Of a stretch of DNA of 43,103 bases, positions 1 to 7,632 are shown piece after piece. Positions within the stretch are counted from its first letter, which is position 1, and each line of letters begins with the position of its first letter. A model generated the notes under the pieces. That model ran no database searches. It was not told the origin of the DNA and saw only the letters and a program-made list of their open reading frames with translations. The stretch lies in the NCBI GenBank assembly GCA_964229355.1, contig CAXRDE010000020.1, positions 1-43,103 on the forward strand, written 5' to 3'. Both the position numbers and the translations under genes were made by a program. The DNA is from CAXRDE01 sp964229355 (lineage in GTDB: Bacteria > Cyanobacteriota > Sericytochromatia > UBA7694).

Positions 1-1
1 G

Positions 2-952
2 GTGGCGCTGTTAAACACCATTGACGGCAAAGGCTATACGGTATCTCACCACGGGGATCCTGTGGGTGGAATACCGAAGGTGGCCCGCGCCATGGATGAG
101 GTATTGGCCATGAGTGCCAATGGGGACCTTGAGAAGCTGCCCGAAGGCGCCACCCGCGATAAAATGAACCAGTGGGCCCAGGATATTGTCAGCGGTCGTT
201 TGGCCCAGGCCGCTCGTCAGTTTGATGGCGTGACAGAATCCGCGACCCAAAAGGTGAATGCGCTGTTAGATCATCCTGCCTTTGAAGCTCTGCCCGCCGA
301 GAACCAGGAGCGCCTGCTCAACGGCCTGCGTTCAGGTTTTGAAATGATGGGTTATTTGCCCGCCGAGCGGCGCTCTGAAGCCGCTCAACAGCTGCACACC
401 CGTTTAGGCGAACACTTTGGCGTGGCACAAGCTGCACCTGCGGAAGCCGCTGTGGCTCCCGAGCCAGCTGTTGGTCTCACCCCGGCTGACTTGCAAAACA
501 CTCTGCAAGAAGACGTGGGATTCTTTGGAAAAGGAGCCCACCAGGAAAAGTTAAAAACGCAAGGCCTGGCGATTGCCGCTCAGGGGCCTGAACAGCGCCA
601 GTTGGTGAGTCAATTGCTGAGTGATGCTCAGGCCTATGGCGTGCTTAGCGAAGTGCTAGCGAAGAGTGACGCTCAGGGTATTGCCGAGGTCTTAACCCAC
701 AGCGACATTCGCGGTTTACGGGTGATTGAGGCCGCTGAAGACGAAGTGGCAGGCCAGTTGTTAACCGCTTTGGCAGAACATAAAGATCAGGTGGTGGGAG
801 CAGAGGATTTAATTGCCAGTACCCTTGAGGCTTTTGATGGCACCTTCAAAGATCGCGAAAAGCCTTTTGAAATTTTGGCCGAACAGCAGGCGTATACCCG
901 TCTCAGTGAGCAACTCCAAGAAAAAATTCAAGAACTTTTAAAGTATTGGTAA
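2..952 (+). CDS. Hypothetical helical protein, 5' end cut by window
   Basis: The frame is open from the first base to a TAA at 950-952, so the true N-terminus probably lies upstream; the GTG at position 2 need not be the start. The visible 316 residues are rich in Ala, Glu, Gln and Leu and predict as almost all helix. An Ala/Pro linker (about residues 141-158) separates two helical halves. I see no signal peptide, membrane segment or catalytic motif in the visible part, and I do not recognise the family. Its last 25 bases overlap the convergent alkyltransferase-like gene. It may be the C-terminal part of one of the large leader-type proteins seen elsewhere in the window, but nothing visible proves that. 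Confidence 0.75.
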   Translation: MALLNTIDGKGYTVSHHGDPVGGIPKVARAMDEVLAMSANGDLEKLPEGATRDKMNQWAQDIVSGRLAQAARQFDGVTESATQKVNALLDHPAFEALPAENQERLLNGLRSGFEMMGYLPAERRSEAAQQLHTRLGEHFGVAQAAPAEAAVAPEPAVGLTPADLQNTLQEDVGFFGKGAHQEKLKTQGLAIAAQGPEQRQLVSQLLSDAQAYGVLSEVLAKSDAQGIAEVLTHSDIRGLRVIEAAEDEVAGQLLTALAEHKDQVVGAEDLIASTLEAFDGTFKDREKPFEILAEQQAYTRLSEQLQEKIQELLKYW

Positions 953-1242
953 GTGAGCAAATCGCATTTTCCCTGGGCGTCAAAAGCAATGCCTTCCTGG
1001 CTTAAGAGAAAATGCTGAAGTTCGCCTGCGCCCGTGCGATAGGTGGAGATCATACCTCTGGCATTAATAACCCGATGCCAGGGCACATCGGCCTGATCGC
1101 TGAGACCATACAGAATACGACCCACCTGGCGAGCGTTGCGCGGCTTACCCGCCAGGGCAGCGATTTGGCCGTAGGTGGCCACGTGCCCCGGTGGAATTTT
1201 AGCCACCCATTGAAGCACCGCTTTGATAAAGGGATCATCCAT
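928..1242 (-). CDS. Alkyltransferase-like protein (ATL, MGMT homologue without Cys)
   Basis: 104 residues matching the DNA-binding domain of O6-alkylguanine-DNA alkyltransferases. The usual active-site PCHRV reads PWHRV here (Trp55 in place of Cys), which is diagnostic of the ATL group (E. coli YbaZ, yeast Atl1). The recognition helix region around NARQVG with its Arg finger (Arg38) and the conserved Tyr24 are present. ATL proteins cannot remove the alkyl group; they bind and flip O6-alkylguanine and hand the lesion to nucleotide excision repair. That role is known for the family and inferred here. The gene is single, converges with the upstream hypothetical gene (25 bp overlap) and lies 8 bp downstream of the TPR-like gene on the same strand, so it may be read with it. 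Confidence 0.92.
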   Translation of the reverse strand: MDDPFIKAVLQWVAKIPPGHVATYGQIAALAGKPRNARQVGRILYGLSDQADVPWHRVINARGMISTYRTGAGELQHFLLSQEGIAFDAQGKCDLLTYQYFKSS

Positions 1243-1250
1243 TGAACAGC

Positions 1251-2171
1251 TCAGCCATTGAGGCGTTGACTTAAGGTGTCCAGTTGAAGCTTACCGGTAC
1301 GTTGCAGCTCGGGGCTGAGTGTGTGGAGTACGGGGGCCGCCTGCTCTAAAGCCTGCAAGGGATTTTCAAAATCAGGGGCATGCATAATCTCAAACAGACC
1401 CCGCTGTGCCGTGGGGTCTTCATTCACATCTAAAGCCTTTTGAAATGTCTCAAAGCTTGCGTAGCGGGCACGAAAAGGCACCAGAAACAGATGTAAATGC
1501 CTTAACACCCCGGCCGGGGACCCCGCCAGATCCTGGGCAAAGCGCGCTGGCGTTTTGGCATATTGCGGATTGAGTTGCCCCAGAAGTTTTTGAATTTCTC
1601 GCGCTGCGGTGGGAGCATCACGGTCACTTTGTTGGGTCATGACTGCAAACAGAAAAAAGCAGTCTTCTAAGGATAAACCCGGTGGAAAACTCACCTGGAT
1701 GGCCTGTTGCAGATCCTGGGGAGAACCGATGAGGGGTACCAGGGGTTTAAACAGTCTTTGAAGGCCTGAAGGAGCTGCTGAAATGGTTTCTGCTCGCTTT
1801 TCAAAACTCTCAACGCGGGCAATCGCTGTGGCCGCAATCGCCTGCACATTGCGCGACGGCGTTGCTGAAACGGGGTTCTCCATATGCTGCTTCAAATCCT
1901 GTAAAGCCGCAAAGTCGGGGTCGATCTCGGCGGCCAGATTCAGGTATTTTTCTGCCAGCAGGGGTTTTTGAATGCACAAGAAGATGGCTGCCAAAAGCAC
2001 GTAGGCAGGGACAAAGTCACGGGTGTGCTCCAGGCTTTCCATAAGCCCTTCGGCAGCCTCTTGTAAAGCCTGACGTTGCAGCACGCCCACCTCCTGGTGC
2101 GTGGTTTTGAGGGCTACCAATTGTTGGTGGGCGCGTTCATAGGCGCTAAGACAGGCGGATGATGCAGACAT
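1251..2171 (-). CDS. TPR-like helical protein coupled to barrel-like protein
   Basis: 306 residues, predicted all helical. Residues about 40-105 look like TPR repeats (a long helical run with a PAYVLLAAIF segment, then a KYLNLAAEIDPDFAALQ segment). The remaining 200 residues are helical and unrecognised. No signal peptide. The ATG shares its A with the TAA of the upstream gene (TAATG at 2169-2173), so translation is very likely coupled and the two proteins probably work as a pair. A TPR protein coupled to a substrate-like protein recalls secretion chaperones or assembly factors, but this is analogy only. Moderate confidence that it is a real gene, low on function. Confidence 0.8.
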   Translation of the reverse strand: MSASSACLSAYERAHQQLVALKTTHQEVGVLQRQALQEAAEGLMESLEHTRDFVPAYVLLAAIFLCIQKPLLAEKYLNLAAEIDPDFAALQDLKQHMENPVSATPSRNVQAIAATAIARVESFEKRAETISAAPSGLQRLFKPLVPLIGSPQDLQQAIQVSFPPGLSLEDCFFLFAVMTQQSDRDAPTAAREIQKLLGQLNPQYAKTPARFAQDLAGSPAGVLRHLHLFLVPFRARYASFETFQKALDVNEDPTAQRGLFEIMHAPDFENPLQALEQAAPVLHTLSPELQRTGKLQLDTLSQRLNG

Positions 2172-2995
2172 TAATGGTCCTTTTTACCGCCACCGATGCC
2201 TATGGTCCAGGTGAGCTGGGTGGTGGGCGGAATATTTTGGCCATACTGGACATTGAGGCCGAGGCGGTGGTTGCCCTGTTCGAAATAGCTGCCAGCGGTC
2301 ACGTAAGGGTTCACATGGGAAAAGTCTGTGCTGATGCCACCTCCGCCGGTCAAGGCGAGTCTGCCTCCGTTGTGCCCCACATTAAACTGATAGCCTGCCT
2401 GAACTTCGCTGGCGCCATGAAAATGAAGGCCTGAGCCATGGTCATCGTGTCCGCCGCCATGATCGTCACCGTGGGCTGCATCTGGGCCGTGGCTGTCTTC
2501 GGTGTCAGAATGGGAATTAAAAGAGAATAAATTGGCTTCTCCACCCACGTGCAGGCCGCCGGTGAGCAGAAAGTTACTGTCAAAGACATATTTGCTGTGG
2601 ACATTGGCGGTCAAGAGGGCGCTGACATTGCCGTCGGTTTGGGTTTGAAGGGCGGGGGTTAAGTAAAATTCATTGTGGCCACGACCGTGGTCAAAGTGGT
2701 TTTGGAGACCGATATCACCGCCCAGCGAAAAGGCAGCGGTCAGGTCCCGTTGTAAGGGCGCGCGAGAACCGATATTTAAGCGTGAGAGCAATTGGGGTCC
2801 GTGATGGGCGTCATCATTGCTGTGGTCCGTATCGGGAGTGCCCTCGGGCGCCGTATGACTGTCGTGGTTTTCTTGTACTTCCTGATTTTCCTGGGGGGCA
2901 TGGGTGACTGGCGGTGTGGTCGGTGGTGTCGTTGGGCGGGGTTGAAGGGGAGATACCTGGGGTGATAAACGGGGAGAACCGGGAATGCTGGACAT
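2171..2995 (-). CDS. Pro-rich-leader, His/Asp-rich beta-barrel-like protein
   Basis: 274 residues. Residues 1-30 are low complexity, dominated by Pro, Ser and Thr, with no hydrophobic signal peptide. Residues 31-68 are acidic and His-rich. From about residue 75 on, alternating polar/hydrophobic strands with Gly/Asn turns resemble an outer-membrane barrel (segments AFSLGGDIGL, FLLTGGLHVGGEANLF, LALTGGGGISTDF, HRLGLNVQYGQ). Between two strands, residues 162-194 hold eight His and eight Asp/Glu, a likely metal-binding loop. The last residues are KKDH, not the usual aromatic barrel terminus. ATG at 2995 has an AGGAG ribosome site 6-7 bp upstream. It is the first gene of a coupled pair. A barrel without a Sec signal is odd, so the location is unclear. 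Confidence 0.82.
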   Translation of the reverse strand: MSSIPGSPRLSPQVSPLQPRPTTPPTTPPVTHAPQENQEVQENHDSHTAPEGTPDTDHSNDDAHHGPQLLSRLNIGSRAPLQRDLTAAFSLGGDIGLQNHFDHGRGHNEFYLTPALQTQTDGNVSALLTANVHSKYVFDSNFLLTGGLHVGGEANLFSFNSHSDTEDSHGPDAAHGDDHGGGHDDHGSGLHFHGASEVQAGYQFNVGHNGGRLALTGGGGISTDFSHVNPYVTAGSYFEQGNHRLGLNVQYGQNIPPTTQLTWTIGIGGGKKDH

Positions 2996-3045
2996 GATAA
3001 GCTCCTAACTTAGCAATGATGATATGCTTATTGTATACCCAATTT

Positions 3046-3855
3046 TCAGCGGTTTATGCCAGCCTCGCATAATTTTTCGACAAAATGTGCAATTTCCCAT
3101 CCCACCGTATCAGACACCTGTCCATCTCCCAGTTCCACCAAACGCCATTGGCCCTGGGTGTTTTGAATCACGTCCACGCTAAAAAAAGGACTGTCCACAC
3201 AGGCTGCTGCCGCGAAAACAGGTTCAGGAACGGGGGTGTTTTCTGCATTGCGATGCGGGCTGAGCACTTGCCCCTGGTACACAAAATAGCGCCGTTCGGT
3301 GTCGCTTTGCCAGTCTTCCCAACGTCGCAGACACAACGGCCACTCCAGGGTGCGCAAACGCTTCATTTCTTGCAGCCACGGCTGAAGGTCTGCTTCGCTG
3401 GTCATGCGAGATCCCAGACTGGTTTTGAGGGATTTGACCGCATCTTTTAAAAAGGCTGCAGGCCAACCTTCGTTCAGGCGGTTGCTTAAGCAGACGTTTA
3501 AGACCTCTGGTGCTTCAGGGCCGGCTTCAATGAAGTGGGTTTCGGGGGTATAGGCCTGTAAACTATGGTACCAGTGGGGCAAATAGTGACAGAGTTGGTA
3601 ATGCTCAGGGCTGGTCTTCAGGATCCAGCCCTGGCTGGCCCAGCGGGTATACATGTCGGTGTATTGCGCGCCGGTGAGCATCCAGCCCCGATAGAGCAGA
3701 CGAGAACCCACTGACGGAGCAGGACGCAGTTGTTGACCCTCCCAGGTACAAACGGCTACCCCGGCGGCGCTAAACCCTTCTGCTTCAAGGCGGTAGTTTT
3801 CATCCACCTGCAGGGGTTTAAAGTAGTCGGCGGGATAGACCAGTGTGAGGGGCAT
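3046..3855 (-). CDS. ATP-grasp domain protein (DUF4343-like)
   Basis: 269 residues. The C-terminal half has the spacing of an ATP-grasp fold: FLKDAVKSLKTS (nucleotide-binding Lys region), RRYFVYQGQVLS, FFSVDVIQ and RLVELGDGQVSD (metal-binding Glu/Asp). It resembles the small ATP-grasp proteins of unknown substrate often labelled DUF4343. These enzymes usually join a carboxylate to an amine with ATP; the substrate cannot be told here. Its ATG overlaps the TAA of the DUF885 peptidase gene (TAATG at 3853-3857), so the two are probably translated together, which hints at peptide or amino-acid conjugate metabolism. No signal peptide; cytosolic. Confidence 0.8.
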   Translation of the reverse strand: MPLTLVYPADYFKPLQVDENYRLEAEGFSAAGVAVCTWEGQQLRPAPSVGSRLLYRGWMLTGAQYTDMYTRWASQGWILKTSPEHYQLCHYLPHWYHSLQAYTPETHFIEAGPEAPEVLNVCLSNRLNEGWPAAFLKDAVKSLKTSLGSRMTSEADLQPWLQEMKRLRTLEWPLCLRRWEDWQSDTERRYFVYQGQVLSPHRNAENTPVPEPVFAAAACVDSPFFSVDVIQNTQGQWRLVELGDGQVSDTVGWEIAHFVEKLCEAGINR

Positions 3856-5555
3856 TATTTCTGGGCGTTCGCTAGCCAGGTGTCCACTTCTTGTTCGAGC
3901 ACCGACAGGGGCACAGAACCGTTGCGAATCACCACATCATGAAAATCACGGATGTCGAAGCGGTCGCCGAGGGCCTTTTCGGCCCGTTGACGCAATTGTT
4001 TGATCTTGATTTCACCCACTTTATAGGAGAGGGCCTGTCCCGGTAAAATCATGTAGCGATCCACCTCAGAGGCAATGTCTGCTTCGGAATTGGCCATGTG
4101 ACTTTTCATAAAGTCGATGGCCTGTTGGCGGGTCCACTTTTTGGCGTGTAAGCCGGTGTCGACTACCAAACGGCAGGCGCGCCACATTTCAAAGCTCAGG
4201 GCACCGTATTCCTGGTAGGGATCCTGGTACATATCCATGTCGTAGCCCAGATACTCTGAATAGAGTCCCCAGCCTTCAATGTAAGCGGTGACATGCATAT
4301 TGCGTCTGAAGTAAGGCAATCCTTCGAGTTCCTGGGCCAAAGCGATTTGTAAATGGTGACCAGGAATGGCCTCGTGCAAGGTTAAGGCGGTGACCGCATA
4401 AGAGGGACGGGAGGGCAAATCATGGGTGTTTAAATAATAAACACCGGGGCGAGAGCCGTCTTCGGGAGCGGGCATATAATAGGCCTGGGGCGCAGATTTG
4501 GCCTTGTAGTCTTCGACGGCTTTGAGCACGCATGGAGCCTTGGGCATTTTGTGGAACAGCGCAGGGGTTTTTTCGTAGGCTTCTGCCATGACGTCTTCAT
4601 ACTTTTGCCACAGGGCGTCCACGGTGTCAAAGGCAAATTCTGGACTGGTGCGCAAATGGTGGTTAAATTCCTGCAGGCTGCCTGCAAAACCCAGTTTCTC
4701 TTTGAGAGCGGTTTTGGCTTCTGAAATACGCGCCACCTCTTTGAGGCCCATTTCGTGAATGTCGTCGGCGCTGAGTTCAGGGGTGGTGTACAGCTTGATG
4801 CAATACCGGTAATAGTCTTCGCCCTGGGGCAGATCATAAACGCCAAAGGTTTCCCGGCAGGCGGGCAGGTAGGTGTCTTTGACAAAATCATGGAGCCGCT
4901 GATACGTGGGCTTGATCAGGGTATCGATGATTTCGCTCAGACGCTCACCCAGTTTGGTTTTAAGGGTTTCATCAAAGTTTGTGTTGTTTTTTAAAGGAAT
5001 GTAAAACACCGAGTCTATGGCCTCGCCGGCAATCAGGCTCTGAATTTGGGGTAAGACCTGTTCCAGGAGGTGACGGGGCGTGGTGCGTCCGGCAGCAATA
5101 CCGGCGTTGAGGTTATCGATAACATCGCTGACCTGAGCTGGAAAGCCTTCTAAGCGCGCAAAATAATCCTGATAATCGGCTTCACTGTTTAAGGGCTGAA
5201 AGTCGATCAATTGCGGCAGCTCCAGGTGGTAGCCGGTCATTTGGTTTAAGGCCAGTTGATGCTCATGAAAAGGAGCAGCGTCTAAGGACTGTTCTAAAAG
5301 CAGCAGAAACATATCGTAGTTCAGCTGATCTTGTGCACTGAGTTTTTCTTTGTCGATTTGTAGCAGTTGACCCCGAAAGGTTTCAAACTGGGCAGTGCGT
5401 TCGGCCATGGCGGCCGCAGATAAATCACTCAGGCGATCGTTGTAGCGATGGTCGCCCTCGTAGGTGGCAAACTCAGGAGAGCTTTTGCGAATAAACTGGT
5501 GGTGATGATCAAAGAGATCATGCAAGGCTTCAGTGGCCGTCAAGGTAGCAGACAT
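3855..5555 (-). CDS. DUF885 family zinc metallopeptidase-like protein
   Basis: 566 residues, the usual length for DUF885 proteins. The family's signature HEAIPGHHLQ lies at residues 394-403 (His394, Glu395, His400 as likely zinc and catalytic residues), followed by the conserved YIEGWGLYSEYLG segment, where a Glu is the probable third ligand. DUF885 proteins are long helical, predicted zinc peptidases related to the M2/M3/M32 group, and the substrates are mostly unknown. There is no signal peptide, so this member is probably cytosolic. ATG at 5555 has an AAGGA site about 8 bp upstream and an extended -10 promoter further up. Stop and start overlap with the ATP-grasp gene downstream. Confidence 0.92.
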   Translation of the reverse strand: MSATLTATEALHDLFDHHHQFIRKSSPEFATYEGDHRYNDRLSDLSAAAMAERTAQFETFRGQLLQIDKEKLSAQDQLNYDMFLLLLEQSLDAAPFHEHQLALNQMTGYHLELPQLIDFQPLNSEADYQDYFARLEGFPAQVSDVIDNLNAGIAAGRTTPRHLLEQVLPQIQSLIAGEAIDSVFYIPLKNNTNFDETLKTKLGERLSEIIDTLIKPTYQRLHDFVKDTYLPACRETFGVYDLPQGEDYYRYCIKLYTTPELSADDIHEMGLKEVARISEAKTALKEKLGFAGSLQEFNHHLRTSPEFAFDTVDALWQKYEDVMAEAYEKTPALFHKMPKAPCVLKAVEDYKAKSAPQAYYMPAPEDGSRPGVYYLNTHDLPSRPSYAVTALTLHEAIPGHHLQIALAQELEGLPYFRRNMHVTAYIEGWGLYSEYLGYDMDMYQDPYQEYGALSFEMWRACRLVVDTGLHAKKWTRQQAIDFMKSHMANSEADIASEVDRYMILPGQALSYKVGEIKIKQLRQRAEKALGDRFDIRDFHDVVIRNGSVPLSVLEQEVDTWLANAQK

Positions 5556-5594
5556 AGATAAGTTCCTTTATATGAAGGTATGGGATTGTGGGGC

Positions 5595-5603
5595 ATTATA
5601 CCA
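5595..5603 (-). promoter_or_regulatory. Extended -10 promoter of the DUF885 gene
   Basis: On the minus strand the sequence reads TGGTATAAT, an extended -10 (TGn plus a perfect TATAAT), giving a leader of about 33 bases before the ATG at 5555. No good -35 is seen, as is usual for extended -10 promoters. It lies immediately downstream of the acs stop codon, so DUF885 can be expressed apart from acs. Confidence 0.6.
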
Positions 5604-5610
5604 AAAGCCC

Positions 5611-7578
5611 TTAGTCGCTTTGGCGTAATTGATCCAATACCGAGGAATCTTCAAGAGTGGAGGTGTCGCCCTGCGCCACCCGACCGCAGGCTATGTCTCG
5701 CAGCAAGCGCCGCATGATTTTACCGCTGCGGGTTTTGGGCAACACGTCGGTAAAAATAATCTCTTCAGGACGCGCCAGGGCACCAATCTCTTCCACCACG
5801 TGGGCTTTGAGGGTGTCTTTGAGGGCGTCTGAGGCTTTCAGATTACCTTCTAAGGTCACAAAAGCCACAATGGCTTCGCCTTTAATATCGTGGGGGCGGC
5901 TGACCACGGCGGCTTCCGTCACCTGCGCGTGAGACACCAGGGCGCTTTCAATCTCCATGGTACCCAAACGGTGACCAGACACGTTAATGACATCGTCCAC
6001 ACGGCCCATAACCCAGTAATAGCCGCGCTCATCCTGGCGAGCCCCGTCACCGGTGAAGTAAACGTCTTTAAATTTTGACCAGTACTGTTCTTTAAAGCGT
6101 TCGTCGTCACCGTACACTGTGCGGAGCATGGACGGCCAGGGTTTTTGAATGGTCAAATAACCGCCCTGGCCCTGGGGTACAGGCTTGCCCTCGGCGTCGA
6201 CAATCTGGGGAATAATACCGGGTAAGGGCAATGTGGCGGTGCCGGGTACGGTCGGTGTGGCACCGGGCAGAGGAGCAATCATCATGGCACCGGTTTCGGT
6301 TTGCCACCAGGTGTCCACAATGGGGCAGCTTTCCTGACCAATCACCTTGTGATACCACATCCAGGCTTCGGGGTTAATGGGCTCGCCCACGGTGCCCAAC
6401 AGGCGTAGCGAAGACAAATCGTGTTTGAGGGGCCATTCGTCTCCCCACTTCATAAAGGCGCGAATGGCGGTAGGGGCGGTATAAAAAATGCTGACGCGGT
6501 ATTTGTCGATAATCTTCCAAAAGCGATCGGGCTCCGGATAATTGGGAGCACCTTCATACATAACCGAGGTGGCCCCATTGCTCAAAATACCGTAGATAAT
6601 ATAGCTGTGGCCAGTGATCCAGCCGATGTCAGCGGTACACCAATAGGTGTCCTCTTCTTTGAGGTCAAACACCAGTTTGCTGGTGTAGGTGGCCCCCAAT
6701 AAATAACCGCCGGTGGAATGTACCACGCCTTTGGGACGGCCGGTGGTGCCGCTGGTGTACAAAATAAAGAGTGGATGCTCTGCGGGCAGCTCTTCAGCGG
6801 GGCAGTCTAACTCCGCTTCGGCCATGCGCTCATGCCATTTGACATCCCGTGGGGTGATGGCGGGTGGGGTGTCAAAATCACTGTCAGCTAAATGGTCAAC
6901 GACCACCACATGCTCAACGCAGTCCACCTGTTCTAAGGCTTTGTTGACGGTGTCTTTGAGAGGAACAATCTGGCCCCGGCGACGGCCGCCATTGGCGGTA
7001 ATCACCACTTTGGCCTGGGCATCTTCCACCCGATCTTTGATGGCCTCTGCAGAGAATCCCCCAAAAATTATGCTGTGGGTGGCCCCAATGCGGGCACAGG
7101 CCAGCGTTGCAATGGCCAGTTCAGGGATCATGGGCATGTATAAAATGACCCGATCCCCAATTTTTACATTGAGGTCTTTGAGCACATTGGCAAAGCGGCA
7201 CACCTCGTAGTGTAGGGTTTGGTAGGTGAAAATTTGGCTGCTGCCGTCTTCGCCTTCCCAGATCAAGGCGGCTTTGTTTTTGCGGGGGGTTTCGAGGTGG
7301 CGGTCTAAACAATTGTAGCTGGCGTTAATGCGCCCTTCCACAAACCACTGGGCAAAAGGAGGCTCCCATTTGAGGATGGTTTTCCAGGGGGTAAACCAGT
7401 GCAAGTGGGCTTTGGCTTGTTTGTCCCAAAAAGCCTCTAGATCGTCAGCGGCCTCCTGGTAAAGCGCCTGATACGCTTCAAAGCTGGGCACATGGGCCTG
7501 GGCTGAAAACTCGGGATCCGGCGTAAACTCGCGAGATTCACTGAGTATCGAGGTAAAGGTATTGGGATCGGTGGCCAT
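5611..7578 (-). CDS. acs: Acetyl-CoA synthetase
   Basis: 655 residues, full family length. It activates acetate to acetyl-CoA through acetyl-AMP, feeding carbon into central metabolism. Visible motifs in order: the N-terminal Acs region (WFVEGRINASYNCLDRH), the P-loop YTSGTTGRPKGVVHS, WCTADIGWITGHSY, the core DTWWQTETG, the hinge YFTGDGARQDERGYYW, GRVDDVINVSGHRLGT, and the C-terminal PKTRSGKIMRR carrying the Lys that is reversibly acetylated in this family. I place the start at the ATG at 7578 because GAGGAG lies 7 bp upstream; an in-frame TTG at 7593 overlaps that ribosome site and is less likely. The gene stands alone, without acetate permease or kinase neighbours. Confidence 0.97.
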   Translation of the reverse strand: MATDPNTFTSILSESREFTPDPEFSAQAHVPSFEAYQALYQEAADDLEAFWDKQAKAHLHWFTPWKTILKWEPPFAQWFVEGRINASYNCLDRHLETPRKNKAALIWEGEDGSSQIFTYQTLHYEVCRFANVLKDLNVKIGDRVILYMPMIPELAIATLACARIGATHSIIFGGFSAEAIKDRVEDAQAKVVITANGGRRRGQIVPLKDTVNKALEQVDCVEHVVVVDHLADSDFDTPPAITPRDVKWHERMAEAELDCPAEELPAEHPLFILYTSGTTGRPKGVVHSTGGYLLGATYTSKLVFDLKEEDTYWCTADIGWITGHSYIIYGILSNGATSVMYEGAPNYPEPDRFWKIIDKYRVSIFYTAPTAIRAFMKWGDEWPLKHDLSSLRLLGTVGEPINPEAWMWYHKVIGQESCPIVDTWWQTETGAMMIAPLPGATPTVPGTATLPLPGIIPQIVDAEGKPVPQGQGGYLTIQKPWPSMLRTVYGDDERFKEQYWSKFKDVYFTGDGARQDERGYYWVMGRVDDVINVSGHRLGTMEIESALVSHAQVTEAAVVSRPHDIKGEAIVAFVTLEGNLKASDALKDTLKAHVVEEIGALARPEEIIFTDVLPKTRSGKIMRRLLRDIACGRVAQGDTSTLEDSSVLDQLRQSD

Positions 7579-7632
7579 GCTATTGCTCCTCAAGTCGTAG
7601 TGTGTGCAGCATAAAGCGCCTGTTTTTTGTTG

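Noticed and set aside
4430..4891. 153-codon open frame on the minus strand inside the DUF885 gene
   Set aside because: Shifted-frame shadow of a clear family member; composition rich in Pro, Lys and Thr with no protein-like pattern.
6713..7210. 165-codon open frame opposite acs
   Set aside because: Antisense shadow of a strongly conserved gene, Ser/Thr-rich, no ribosome site.
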